In this document: positions 1 to 12,545 of the stretch, piece after piece
Layout: every line of letters begins with the position of its first letter
How positions within the stretch are numbered: position 1 is the stretch's first letter
Source of the DNA: Dryomyza anilis
Lineage: Eukaryota > Arthropoda > Insecta > Diptera > Dryomyzidae
Length of the DNA: 64,000 bases
Assembly (NCBI GenBank): GCA_951804985.1
Contig: OX638131.1
Location: forward strand, 89,354,349-89,418,348
Direction of reading: 5' to 3'
Position numbers and translations under genes: made by a program
Notes under the pieces: generated by a model
What the model saw: the letters and a program-made list of their open reading frames with translations, nothing else
What the model was told of the DNA's origin: nothing
Databases searched by the model: none

Positions 1-204
1 ATTTTAATGGGATTTGAAGGAAATTTTTTCTGAGTGTAGTACTGCAAACGACACGATATAAAATTCATTCTTCTTAAAAAAATAAAATACAATTTAATCA
101 ATTAATTTAAATCTTATTCCAATAACGAAACGCTTATTTATATACGAGATAAATCATGAGTTTAAAAAATTATGGACTAGATAAAAAGAATTACTTAAAG
201 ACTA

Positions 205-435
205 GAACTAAAAATCACCAAATACATTTTTATGAAAATATTAAATTTCAACTTTGTTGGTAATTATTACGAAAAGTAATTGATACAAATATAAAGTTAA
301 AATACCAATTGATAGATCCACATTTTCATTTGGTACAAATATTGAGCTCATTGATCAAAAATTGAAAAATAAATATAAAGATTTTTGTAATTGAACAATT
401 GACATTTCAAAAATGTAGTTGGTGACTTTTAGTAC
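205..435. mobile_element. Small MITE (family C), copy 1
   Basis: Terminal inverted repeats are visible: GAACTAAAAATCACCAAATA at the left, and at the right a block ending GGTGACTTTTAGTAC. The inside is AT-rich and non-coding. The same ends and body (AGTAATTGAT, then CAATTGATAGAT) recur at 31222-31423 and 40731-40961, both inside larger hAT-like elements. No transposase is present. The superfamily cannot be assigned because no clear target duplication is seen. Confidence 0.6.
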
Positions 436-2157
436 TACAACAACGATATGTTTTATTTGATTCAATAGCTGCGTTTTTTTCATAATTTAAATTTGAGCTA
501 GATAGATTTATCGAGCTCAAATTGTTTTTGTTTTGCGTACAAAATTTGTTCCAGAACGCAGCTATAGTATTATAATTTTTTGAAAAATAAAAAATTTAAA
601 ACCAATTGTTATTTTAACTGTCAAGACAAATTTTACACGGAGATTTTATTTATAAATTTATATACGTGTACATTTTGCAAAAATTAATCATGATATCCAG
701 CCATGAATAAGTAATCATATGGATTTGGTTTTTAATCATAATATATGATTATAGTAAAAATCAGTTATTAAGATAAATTGAATAAAATTATGGGTAGGTT
801 TACAAAATATTCATAAGTGTGAGTTATTGGAATAGATTTTGGAATATATTTTATGATTTATTATTCATAATTAATGATTAAAATTTTAAATATTGTACGA
901 AAATGTACCAAAATAAATTCAAATTATGCAGAGAAAAGTGAAAAATATCACTTTTTAAAATTTAATAACATTTATCATTTAACATGTTTCATTTATAACA
1001 TTTTTCACTTTATCTACACACTTAAATGATTTTCTGACTGGAGCTATGCTGTGGTTTTTTCCAAATGAGGTGAATTGGTCGTTTATAAAATGAATATGCA
1101 ATAAGTAAAACAAGTTATGAATAAATGTTCATAATTTCGATTTTTATGATTAATATTAAAAATTTGTAAAATTTATGAATCCTATTCATAATGAATACAT
1201 AGTGATATTGGACTTTTTTCCATGAATTTTGTATTTTTTTAGTATTATACATAATTTATGAATATAATTAATAAATAAAATAATTAAAATTATTGCATAC
1301 TATTTTTTTCTTTTTACGTAACTTTTTGAGAAGAAATCTGAAAGAGATTATCATGTGTATAAAATTTGTAATTCATTTTGTTTTTCGACGAAAAATGGTT
1401 TCAATATATAAATATATAAAAATATTCAATATATAAAAATATACCAGAAATTAAGTTATTTTTATCGTCAGTTTAGACAATATCTAGTATCTGGGAATCA
1501 AGTTCTTGTTAATCATTATAACTTAAATGATTTAAAAATACCTAATTAAGGCTTGAGTATGGAGTAAAACAAATATTTGTCAAAATTTCATGTATTTTGA
1601 ACTAATCCTGGGATTGAAAAGTTTTCAATCCAAAATCCCGGAATAGATGGAAAAGAAATAGAATCTGCGACATTGGATATTTTTTTTTACAAAATAAATC
1701 CTTAGGTGCCTTTTCGAATACCCATCTACAAAAAAAGTCTGAGGACGTAGTTGGAATCTGGGAACATTTAAAAAAAATTCTCATTATATGAAATCGAAAT
1801 TCGAACATAAAGGGCAAATCATAAAATTCATAAAAATGGAGTTAATTAAAAACTTTAAAAAAATCTAAATTCTTATTTATGATTTTGTAAAAATTTGATA
1901 CAACAACATTTTTTTTTGATTTAGCAACGATTTTATTTCTCTTGAATACAAATTTGTGTCGAGATTTCAGTTTTTTTTTATTTTTGCCTAATATTAAAAA
2001 TAAAAAAAAGGTACAATAACTGAGTTTAGCAAATAAAATGTATGAAATTATAGAATGTATTAAAGATTATTTAGTAATATTGGTTTTAAATCGAATTTTA
2101 TGTAGAAGAATTTTAAAACCATTTTTTATCTACTATATATTTGTGAATGTAAGTATG
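436..2157. other. Gene-free AT-rich stretch
   Basis: No supported coding sequence. It holds scattered short palindromic motifs of the kind ATTCATAA/TTATGAAT (for example around 1080-1260) and poly-T runs. The longest open frames are short and have no recognisable protein content. Confidence 0.5.
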
Positions 2158-2390
2158 TGTGTATGTATGTATGTATGTATGTATGTATGTATGTATGTAT
2201 GTATGTATATATGTATGTAAATGGTTTTTTAAAAGGGAGGCTACAAAAGTAGAGCGACAGGGACAGCAAACGACGCCATATTTCTTGCCGCTCTTTTGAC
2301 ATTTCTCTTCTGTAAGGTTTGCCATTTCATGATGAAAAGATATACGAATTCGAATTTCGGTAGTAAATTTTAATAATGTATGTATGTATG

Positions 2391-2424
<34 letters not shown>

Positions 2425-2596
2425 TGTATGTATGTATGTATATATGTATGTATGTATGTTCGTATGTATGTATGTATGTATGTATGTATGTATGTATGTA
2501 TGTATGTATGTATGTATATATGTATGTATGTATGTATGTATGTACGTACATGTATGTACATACATATGTATGTACATACATACATACATACATACA

Positions 2597-2630
<34 letters not shown>

Positions 2631-2636
2631 GATACA
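2158..2636. repeat. (ATGT)n microsatellite, interrupted, with a strand switch
   Basis: (TATG)n runs over 2158-2220 and resumes at about 2376, after a mariner-derived fragment. It then turns into its reverse complement, (CATA)n, between about 2544 and 2580 and continues to 2632. Long open frames rich in Tyr-Val-Cys-Met or His-Thr-Tyr-Ile here are artefacts of the 4-bp unit. Confidence 0.9.
2221..2375. mobile_element. Mariner-derived MITE fragment inside the microsatellite
   Basis: GGTTTTTTAAAAGGGAGGC and the downstream GCTACAAAAGTAGAGCGACA match the left end of the full-length element at 25286. The block then carries the ACGACGCCATATTTCTTGCC and TTTGCCATTTCATGATG segments shared with the MITEs at 3598 and 35187. 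It jumps to the GAATTCGAATTTCGG section found in the loop of the 3598 copy and then stops, so the right arm is missing. Confidence 0.7.
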
Positions 2637-2639
2637 TTG

Positions 2640-3597
2640 CACCCCCCATTGATGGAACAATTTCAAGATGGTGTATGTCAACAGTTATTATGGTGATATC
2701 AAGATAGTTCACACAAGGGTAATAACTACCCCAAATTCTTCAAGCTCACCACACTCAAACTCACCACACTAAAACTCACCACATTAAAACATCTACTGGA
2801 AAAAACTTTACGGGGAAGAATTCTACGGAAAAGAATTCTACCGGAATGAATTCTACGGGGAAGATATAAATAATAAAAATTTACTTTATATTGATAAAAT
2901 CACTCCATATCCTTGCATTCATAAATTCTTGGCACGAGCCGTGCACGGGTCCAGCTATTATACAAATATAAAGTATACTAAAATTTACAAAATTTCAATG
3001 AATACAATTAAAAACAATGGAATACAAAAAATAAATTTAAAAAAATATGTATTAAAATAGAAATCTTCTACGATAAGTATAAAGTTTTTTTTAAACCATT
3101 TTAAAATGTATAAAATACTTTTAAAACTATTTAAAAACAATTAACAATTTATATAGCTTTATAAAAACCTTAAGAATTGAATTTGTATTGATTTGTGTAC
3201 TTTAGTTTAAATTTAAAATAGAATTTTTAAATTTTTGCTTGAATATTTGTTCCTTTTTATTTTTACATTCAACAATCTGAAATTCACGGAACACTGCAAC
3301 ACTGCTGACTGATTATAACTCCCAGAAGCAGCATAAACTTCCGCTTGTGTTTCCGCTACTCGCAACATTTGTGCTTTTTATATCGTAAAACACTTCTTAC
3401 TTTATTCGTGGTATTTTATTTTAGTACATGATATATAAATGATATGTTTTATTTTGTTCATTGCTTTTAATATGTGTTCCGAATATGTTATGAGTTAAAA
3501 CGCCTATTTTTAGATTTATTTCATCAATTTTGTTTTTTTTTAATAACAAAATTTAAAATTATTAAATGTTAAGCAATACTAAAATGTTTTACATATA
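2640..3597. other. Gene-free stretch with short tandem motifs
   Basis: No gene is seen. Around 2741-2790 there are three nearby copies of an 18-19 bp motif containing ACTCACCACA. At 2815-2866 GAATTCTACGG-type units repeat three to four times (GGGGAAGAATTCTACGG). The remainder is AT-rich. Confidence 0.5.
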
Positions 3598-3911
3598 AAG
3601 GGTTTTTTAATAAGAGCGCTACAAAAGTTTTTTTCAAGGGTTTTTCAACAGGGACGCTACAAAAGTGGAGCGACAGGGACAACAAACGACGCCATATTCA
3701 GTAAGGTTTGCCATTTCATGATGGAAAGATATACGAGCCAACAACGAGTCGAAATTATTAAAATTTACTACCGAAATTCGAATTCGTATATCTTTCCATC
3801 ATGAAATGGCAAACCATACTGAAGAGAAATGTCAGAAGAGCGGCATTAAATATGGCGTCGTTTGCTGTCCCTGTTGCTCTACTATTGTAGAGTCCCTGTT
3901 GAAAACCCCTT
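3598..3911. mobile_element. Foldback MITE of the mariner-like family
   Basis: Flanking TA dinucleotides (3596-3597 and 3912-3913) bound a 314-bp element. Two arms of about 110 bp are near reverse complements around a short loop at about 3735-3780. The left side carries the terminal motif twice: AAGGGTTTTTTAATAAGAGC, then GGGTTTTTCAACAGGGACGC. The arms match the first 130 bp of the autonomous-type element at 25286-26568, including the region encoding the transposase start (ATGGAAAGATATACGAGCC). It is a deletion derivative made of two copies of the left end, head to head. Confidence 0.85.
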
Positions 3912-4459
3912 TATGTGTCTTTTTTTGCTAAGATATATATAAACCATTGAATGAGCTTTATTGTCTACCACAAAACTCAAGGCTAAATCCTCGCCATAAT
4001 CCGAAGTGTGTAAGTAACACAAAATTACAAATAATGCTAGCCACAAAACAAATTCAGTCATAAATCATATCGTTTTTATTTGGGCAGTTTTCTTCTATAG
4101 AGTTTTTATTTGTAATATTTTTTTACAAGAAAGTTAGACCGTTTTTTTTGTATTTTTCGCAGCATCAGGTGCATCGCAGAATAAGTTGTAAAATTTAATG
4201 ATACTGAAACCATTCTAAAATATAAAGAAAAGTGTTTACAACCTTTGTTGTCTGGCCTTTGGCAGTGTTATATTTTCTTTAGTTAAATGTTATTCGAAAA
4301 TATTTAAAATTATGTCGCGTTTCTGATTTATGTATCTAATATAGCAAATAATGAAAAATTTTATGAACTAATATTCGAATTTAACAAAAACGATAATTAT
4401 TAAGTATTAATTTTGTTTGACATACATGATTATATAATGTATTTGAATGCATAATTAAA

Positions 4460-4672
4460 TAATGATGTATTTCATACACCGGAAAAATGTTCATACTATT
4501 TATGAATTTGTTCATCAATTTTATAAATTTATCATTGCGACTCAACCAATGGCCAAATTCATCCAATTTATGAATCGTTCAGAAAACTGTAATGAAAAAG
4601 TTCATAATATTGATGAACGCATTCATAATATTTATGAAAAAATTCATGATATTTATGAATTTTAAACCATTT
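4460..4672. repeat. TTCATAATATTGATGAA-type repeat cluster
   Basis: Several spaced copies of an imperfect palindrome such as TTCATAATATTGATGAA are visible at 4601-4660 and more loosely upstream. The same motif forms clusters at about 18685-18985, 28690-28880, 33360-33720 and 57480-58310. No reading frame is convincing. Confidence 0.6.
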
Positions 4673-5179
4673 AAAAATAAAAAAAAAAAAAAAATTTTAT
4701 TTACTTGTATTTTTTTTATTTTATTATATTACTTTTTTTATTTTATTATTATAATTTATTTATTTTTTAACTACTTACATTTTATTTTATATTTACTCTT
4801 GCCGTTGCTGCCTATTGCGGCTGTTTGTTGTTGAGCGATGTTAAGTATCTGCGACGCACGTTTCTTTGGGGTTGTATACACGATATAAACGATTTCCTTT
4901 ATTAGTACGAATAAAAAAACTAAGAACTGTATCTGTCATCATGGACTATCGAAGCGTCGCGACGAGTAGTGAAAAAATATATTTATAGAATGGTCAAAAT
5001 GGTTGCAGTTGCACAATCATACACAAATATACTCAAATACCTACCTACCAATTTTTTTGTTGCATTTTCTATGCTCCTTTTTATGAACTGTTTTCTTTAT
5101 TTCACATTTTCGCTGGTATAAGCGAACGAATTGCACATACGTAGGGGCTGCGCTGTTTTTCCTCAAAAAATAAATATGA

Positions 5180-5765
5180 AACGTCAATGAACACAGTTCT
5201 GTGGGCCCAATGCATAACAGCATAACTCGACTTATGTCGTTATGTCGTGTGTACCACCATCGTATTCCCGGTATTCCATTTAATATTGTGTCAAATTTTT
5301 GTGATATTCTCTTCTTTATTTCAAAAGTTATAAGGGAAAAACATAACAGCAAAACTCGTTTTGCCGCATTTTGCATATGAAATAACGATACAACTAGACT
5401 TATGATGTTATTACACACTCGAAAGTTGAACTGTCTGAGTAAAATTCCTAAGAAAGCATAACATCATATCTCGACTTGTGTTGTTATTGCAAATTCTAAA
5501 ATTATGTTTTTTATAAAAAATGTCCACTTATGTCGTTATTCCAAATTTAAAAACGTTTTTCTTATAACTTAATTCGAGTTATGTCGTTATTCCAAAATAA
5601 TTTTTTGTTATTCATTAAACAAATCTCCACTTATGTTGCTATTCCAAAATTAATTTTATTAAAAGTTAAAAAATACGATGACATATGCCGTTATTCCAAA
5701 AACAAAATATATACTAATTTTCGACTTATATTGTTATTCAATGGTGAAAATTCGCAAATTGTTCT
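5180..5765. repeat. Degenerate ~52-bp repeat with TCGACTTATGTCGTTATTCC core
   Basis: Cores resembling TCGACTTATGTCGTTATTCC recur near 5227, 5396, 5472, 5524, 5575, 5627, 5681 and 5727. From 5472 onward they are spaced about 46-54 bp. Some cores pair with reverse-complement partners (CATAACTCGACTTATG). The 125-residue open frame on the minus strand here follows the repeat and resembles no known protein. Confidence 0.65.
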
Positions 5766-6582
5766 TTAATCAGTTAATACTATTAAAAGATTTAATTTAT
5801 ATTAATATAATTACTTAAGAAATAATTAAAAAATATTTTTGTAATTATTTTTTATGGTTTTGGTATTTACCTTTTTGATATTGTATTCTTTTTTTTTGCT
5901 GTTGTTAATGCTTTAGGTTTGTATTTTTGCAATAATTTTTGGCATTATTTTTGCATTTCTTTTTAATTTTATAATGCTTTCGCTTTTGATTTGTGCTGTT
6001 TCTTTTGACATAATTTGGATTTGAAAATGTTTATTGCATGGGAGGAGACACGACTGCTGTCCTTATTTCGCCCATTTATAGCCTATGTTACCTCTGAACA
6101 CCATAGTATCCTTGCGTATAAATTTAAGTCAAATCGATTCGGCAGTTTAGACGTGACGCTCGAACCAATTGTCAAAAAGACAAAGGTAATTTCAGTTATA
6201 TACGATAAAATAAAATGGCACAGCAGTTCTGATGAATCTAAGCCGAGCTCTTTCCAACCATTTAAACTGAACATGTAAAATTTGTACTCAAATAGTAGGA
6301 CCTACAGTTTAAAGCAGTATTAGTCACAAATATCACAGTCCTGAACTTGAACGTATTTGGAAATTATTAAAATTATACTTCTGACAAACATCTATTAAAT
6401 ATGAAACAAATGCCAAAATGAAATGTGACTAAAATCGAATTAATTACAAATACGTTTACTTGTATTAAATATTACTTGAATATTATGCAAATCTTAAAAC
6501 ACTTGAAGAATACTTGAAAAAGGTACTCCATTATAATTCGCTAAGTAAATTTTATTTAACTACAGTTAAAGCAGTTTTTTGG

Positions 6583-6900
6583 TTATACCCTACACTAAGA
6601 GTTTGTTACGCAGTTTGTAACACCCAGAAGGAAGCATCTCCGGTATGTAAAAGTATATATATTCTTGATCAGCATGACCTCCTGAGTCGATTTAGCGATG
6701 TCCATCTGTCAGTCCGTCTGTCTGTCTGTTGAAATCCCTACTACTTAAACAATTGAAGAGTTAGATAAATGAAATTTATAATTTAGATTACTTATATACC
6801 TACGCTGTATGTGGGGGATCGGACCATTTTGACCTGTGATCTGACCATTTATATTCAAAAATACCTCATATTAAATTTACTGGTTGTACTTCATATTTTT
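6583..6900 (+). mobile_element. DINE-1-like (HINE) element family A, 3'-truncated
   Basis: It starts TATACCCTACACTAAGAG. Then come GTTTGTAACACCCAGAAGG, AAGTATATATATTCTTGATC, a GAGTCGATTTAGCGATGTCC block and a short (GTCT)n run at about 6706-6728. The order matches Drosophila DINE-1/INE-1, a non-autonomous Helentron. The 3' part with the hairpin and AACCTTCCCAAC end is missing. Related copies are at 30426, 43320, 47989 and 51567. Confidence 0.8.
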
Positions 6901-7049
6901 ATATCCTTCCCCGCCAAAATTGTACAATGACGTAAGTTTTTGTCTCTTGAACTATAATAGTGTAGGCACATTTAAAGTAATTAAGTAGTTTTAAGTATTT
7001 TTTTTTAAATATACCTCGAGTCTTTTCATATACTTGTTTGCAGTGAGTA

Positions 7050-7293
7050 TATTGTAGCTCGATTGGTTAGTACGTTTGACTACGAGCGAAAAGTCCCGGG
7101 TTCGATGTCAACATCTTTTTCAAAGAAAACATTTTTCTATACCACGGTACCTCTCGCCAGACAATGGCAAACCTCTGAAAGTAAAACCACCCATGAATAA
7201 ACTTTTTACCACGCCGTACGGATATGGCGTTAAACAGTGGGTTCCACCAGTACGGCGTAAAGTCTCCAAGACTGTTGCGCCAAATTATTATAT
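7050..7293 (+). mobile_element. tRNA-derived SINE, diverged copy
   Basis: The head looks like a tRNA: A box TAGCTCGATTGG and B box GGTTCGATG. The body is shared with the copy at 35930 (AACATCTTTTTCAAAGAAAAC, then TTTTTCTATACC and CTACCTCTCG equivalents, then CTGTTGCGCCAAATTATTAT). The sequence is more diverged than in the copies at 35930 and 48544. It is not a functional tRNA gene, because the cloverleaf cannot close. Confidence 0.75.
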
Positions 7294-8698
7294 TGTAAAT
7301 AAAACCATTTCCTTTAGACGTGTGGCAAGCATTTTGTCTTATTTAAAATATAACAATAGTTTTGTTGATGGACAATACTTCTGGTAAATTTTTACATTTG
7401 CTACAAGCCATAAATTCAAGACTAAAGTTTGTGTTTCATATTTTTGTTGATTTTGAAAACCTCTTGATAGAACTAATCCACGACATGGAAATTATAGAAT
7501 AGAAATTGGAAATAAGATTGACTTAAAAATAATATATCTGAATAAAAATAAGTTATTAATCTATCTTTTTATGATAAACCAAAATGATGAATCGCAAATA
7601 TTCCAAATAATGTTTGTGAAAATATATGGGAATTGACAGTTATAAAGTTGAATAGTTTCATAGTCCAATTGGAAATTCCTCGAGTATTCCACTATCATAG
7701 TCACACATTTAAAAATTTAATAAAATGTAGTAAATAATATGGTTTTCTTTTTGTAAGGAATGTTCAGTAGTTTTAATATTTTTAGTTTTATAATATAATC
7801 CTTGTTAAAGAAATATGATTACATAAAACGAACCAATATTTAGTATGGTAAAACAACATAAATTTAGAATATTCGAAATTTTCGATTCGGCATAACAACA
7901 TAAGTCGACCTATGATGCTCGTTTTATTTCTTGCTTTGTGTAATAACAACATAACTCGACTTATGCAAATGAAATATAAATATTTCAATTTGGAATAACA
8001 ACATTTACAACTAATTCGCTAAAAGTATTAAAATAATAAACAATTTATAAAACTAGTATTTTTTATAATATATTCTCCTCTTTAGATATATAAAATTATT
8101 ATATTAGTAACAAACATGAAACGAATAGCAAAACATTTTTATAGATTTGGAAATAAATGTAGATTTCAATAATAATCATCATTTTAATGATTACAATTAT
8201 ATTATGTCTGCTGCAAACAATTTGTTGCCCTGTATAAAGTACAAAATATATTATTCAAATTATCAAATCATTTCACAAATTTAATACTTAAGGCATTTGC
8301 TTTCGGATTATGTCCGAGCGCGTTCAACAATCTGCCTAGGCCACACTAACCAAAATATGCTCTTGAGATAAGTTGCTGCTTTCCTATCTAAACCTTTCTA
8401 GTGCTACTACATAGATAATAAGTGGTTTTCTGTTGAGCACATTCCATAAGTGCGGTAGGTGTTCACAACACTTGCTGCAACGTGGTGCTGTAGAAGGTTG
8501 TGGGGTTAAACATTCAAGTGTGTTTTGCACTTGAATGCAATGCATATAAGGGGTTTACTGTTTTTCAAACGTTATTTATTTCTTAATATAGCTGAAGAAT
8601 GTTCAAATATGAATTATATAGAGTAATAAAACTAATGTCCAGAAAATGTAATCCTTGAACATATAAAATAACAAAAAGTTTGAATGAACGATTTATAA
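7294..8698. other. Gene-free AT-rich stretch with degenerate repeats
   Basis: At 7870-8005 the TCGACTTATG cores of the 5.2-5.8 kb cluster recur in reverse orientation (ATAACAACATAACTCGACTT). At about 8203 there is a GTCTGCTGCAAACAATTTGT motif resembling the right end of the element at 62884-63893. Nothing coding is seen. Confidence 0.45.
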
Positions 8699-8699
8699 A

Positions 8700-9820
8700 T
8701 TCATTGATTTATTAATTTATTGATTTATTGATTTTTTTGATTTATTGATTTATTGATTTATTCATTTATTGATTTATTGATTTATTGATTTATTGATTTA
8801 TTGATTTATTGATTTATTGATTTATTGACTTATTGATTTATTGATTTATTGATTTATTGATTTATTCATTTATTGATTTATTCATTTATTGATTTATTGA
8901 TTTATTGATTTATTGATTTATTGATTTATTAATTTATTGATTTATTGATTTATTGATTTATTGATTTATTGATTTATTGATTTATTGATTTATTGATTTA
9001 TTGATTTATTGATTTATTGATTTATTGATTTATTGATTTATTGATTTATTGATTTATTGATTTATTGATTTATTGATTTATTGATTTATTGATTTATTGA
9101 TTTATTGATTTATTGATTTATTGATCTAATAATTTATTGATTTATTGATTTATTAATTTATTGATTTATTGATTTATTGATTTATTGATTTATTGATTTA
9201 TTGATTTACTGATCTAATAATTTATTGATTTATTGATTTATTGATTTATGAATTTATTGATTTATTGATTTATTGATTTACTGATTTATTGATTTATTGA
9301 TTTATTGATTTATTGATTTATTGATTTATTGATTTATTGATTTATTGATTTATTGATTTATTGATTTATTGATTTATTGATTTATTGATTTATTGATTTA
9401 TTGATTTATTGATTTATTGATTTATTGATTTATTGATTTATTGATTTATTGATTTATTGATTTATTGATTTATTGATTTATTGATTTATTGATTTATTGA
9501 TTTATTGATTTATTGATTTATTGATTTATTGATTTATTGATTTATTGATTTATTGATTTATTGATTTATTGATTTATTGATTTATTGATTTATTGATTTA
9601 TTGATTTATTGATTTATTGATTTATTGATTTATTGATTTATTGATTTATTGATTTATTGATTTATTGATTTATTGATTTATTGATTTATTGATTTATTGA
9701 TTTATTGATTTATTGATTTATTGATTTATTGATTTATTGATTTATTGATTTATTGATTTATTGATTTATTGATTTATTGATTTATTGATTTATTGATTTA
9801 TTGATTTATTGATTTATTGA
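8700..9820. repeat. (TTGATTTA)n octanucleotide array
   Basis: About 1.1 kb of an 8-bp unit TTGATTTA. Variants are frequent between 8700 and about 9290 (TTCATTTA, TTGACTTA, CTGATCTAATAA). From about 9290 to 9815 the array is essentially perfect. The even distribution of variants on one side only suggests recent expansion of the right half. Confidence 0.95.
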
Positions 9821-12540
9821 AAATTTTCTGGAAAGTTATATAAAGTAGTCAAACTACTTTGTTAAACTAGAATTTAGTTGGAATGATATAAATTTCACTA
9901 TCCTCGAAACTTCAAAAACATTTAACTCAAGAGCCATTGATTACTTCGATGTCAAGTGCGTTAATTTTCCGACTGTTTTCGTTTTTCTAACAGGCTATCA
10001 AAACGAAGTCAATCAAAAATGCTTCACACGAAAACCATAAAAACAACTGGCGTAAAATGAAGATTTCGTCAATTTGTTTTTACAAAAAAATAAAAACACA
10101 TTTTTCAAAGTCTTCTTTTCCATTTTCAAAAGCACACTGCAAAACAAAACCAAAAACATGCCGCAAAAATCGATGTACGTGTGAGTTGTATGACTGTGTG
10201 TGTAGACGTGACACATACCAAGCCGCAATTCACGTAGATACTTGAACAGCATAAATATAGTTCAAAGTTTCCAAACCGCTGTTATGATCCGTTAAATATG
10301 CTATGAAGTTGTTAGCCAACTATTAAATGATTTGTCAAATTTTCTAACGTATATCAAAGGTAGATACGTAGTATATGGAGAAATTAGGGTTTTTATTAGT
10401 TAAGTTTCCGTGGGTCCATAAAGGAGAAGAGAATTTTAAGCGCTTGGAAAATTGTCGTGCGGACAGACCTTCGTAAAATTTATTTTTAATAAAAGTTTGT
10501 AAACTAACAAAAAGTATGATTCATTTTTTGGCGTTTTTTTTTAATTTTAATGTTTTTTTTATTTTTATGTCTTTTTTAATTTTTGAATTGACTTTTGCTA
10601 TTCTATATCTTTTCTCTTTTAATATTAAGGATTTTCTTAGAATTTATTCTTTTGATCATTATCATATATTTCTACCTAATATTGATAAAGTTTTGTTTTA
10701 ACAAATTTGAGTCTAAAGGTAGGTCCAAGTACAGACATTGCGTCAAATCAAATAATTGTGACGCATACGCGAAGAATTCTTCACCAAAAACTTCTTCCTT
10801 AACAGAGACCATTTTTGTCCGAGATAATGCATTCTAGAGACAATTACTTCTCGATCAATTCTTCCCCGTATAATTATTCACCAAGATTTCACCCAGTAAC
10901 CATTTTTACCGATGTGACTTACCCAAAAAATTACTCACCGGATAATTTTCCCTCGACACATTTTGCAGCTTTTCATTTCAACAGCACATTGAATGCATTT
11001 TACATTTCAAATATTTAAATCTTTTTTCATACGTTTATCGATGCTATAATTTAGTGAAGTTCCATAATAATCCAATGAGCAATATAAACAAAACTGAATT
11101 GTGTTTTTATTAGTCAACTTTGTTTTAAATGCTTGAGTATAATATAAATAAAAACCTCAACATAACTGCCACAATATCAAAATATAAAATTATATAAAAA
11201 GAATTCTCAGTGACTTGCCTACTAAATGTCGGGAGACTTTGCTGCTCAACTGTCAACAAATTATGAAATGTTATGGGTGGTAATGTTTTGGCAAAGTTAT
11301 GCATTATGAAAAACTACACACCAAAAAAATACTCCTTTGACATGAGGTTGGAAGAATGAAAAATTTTGTTGTAACAACCAACCACAATCAGTTAAAACGT
11401 ATTTTCTACCACTTTGTTAGCCGAACATTCATATACGGTTGGCGGTCTTAATGCTCACCTATTCCAAACTACAACCCTTTTAGTTTTGCCTATAAGAACC
11501 GACTAATCAGTTGAGAGACCCGAATAAGTTGGCTAGGCAAAAAGTTGGCTAGTTCAACAAATCTCTTTTACGTGTGTACAAATTTGAAACTTTTTATGAA
11601 ATTTTTTCAAAATTGTTATTATATCACAAAAGAATAATTATAAAATCTTAATAATTATAAAATCGGTTTAGAGTATTCAATTGGTCTGAAAATGTTTAAT
11701 GTTTTCGAATTTAAATATCAAATTTAAAAACTCTTCTGTTTTCTCCAATATAAAGCATAAAGTGTATATTTAAAAACCGTTTTCCTCAAATATTTTCGTT
11801 ATTTTCCTTTTAAAATATTGTCATAAATACAAAATTATTAATGTCCTTACCATTACGTGCACCTGAAATAACAAGACTACTCGGTAATCAGTTGAGTACA
11901 CTGGCAAATAATTAATCCAATGCAAAAACAATGATATATATAATGTTAATAACACGATATTCTTAATATATTCGTTGCCATGTATGCGATTAAAAATTAT
12001 TGAAAATTAATTATGCTGCGTAAATTACTCATTCAATTTGGCTCAGCCAACAGACTCAGCCGGCAGACTCAACAGTTGCAGCTGACGGCCCTATAGGAAA
12101 TGGACAGACATAATCGAAAATATTTCGAAATATGGAAAATATAATTTTTTAAATAATCAAAGCCACAATAAATACACAGCACATAAATACATCTATTTTT
12201 TTTAAATATGAAGTTAAAGTTTTCAATAAAAATTTCTGTAATATATTAATATTTTTTACTGTCACTGCGATTTTTTAACCTATTGACATATTTGGCCAAA
12301 TGACGACACATGTTTTTGTCCTTGCGCTGGCTGGCATCAGTTCATGGCAGCAGTTGTGGCTTTGATTCGGTATCTCTCAGTTGTGGTTTTATTCGTCGGT
12401 TGAATCAATGGCAAACATACTGAAATTGTTTTATATTATTATGATACATTTTATCAGCTTATGTATGTATCAATGATATGCATCATATCATCACAGAAGT
12501 GATGTACTAAATACAAAGGTTATAAAAAAAATTAAAAAAA
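9821..12540. other. Gene-free stretch between two arrays
   Basis: About 2.7 kb without a supportable gene. Short open frames at 10013-10252, 10516-10837 and 10815-11018 have biased, low-complexity composition. At 10780-10960 GAATTCTTC/CTTCTCG-like motifs recur loosely, echoing 2815-2866. There is no recognisable mobile element end. Confidence 0.4.
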
Positions 12541-12545
12541 AATAT

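Noticed and set aside
2038..2712. Several frames rich in Tyr-Val-Cys-Met or His-Thr-Tyr-Ile
   Set aside because: Translation of (ATGT)n and (ACAT)n. Frames are open on both strands at once, which marks low complexity.
5041..5418. 125-residue minus-strand frame
   Set aside because: It overlaps the degenerate TCGACTTATG repeat, has no known motif and no splice or neighbour support.
6015..6278. 87-residue plus-strand frame with better-balanced composition than its surroundings
   Set aside because: The least poor of the unexplained frames, but there is no recognisable domain, no matching exon nearby and an open antisense frame over the same bases. A genome search could still show it to be an exon or element fragment.
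8700..9820. CRISPR-like regular repeat
   Set aside because: Contiguous 8-bp units without spacers in a eukaryotic setting; a simple tandem repeat.
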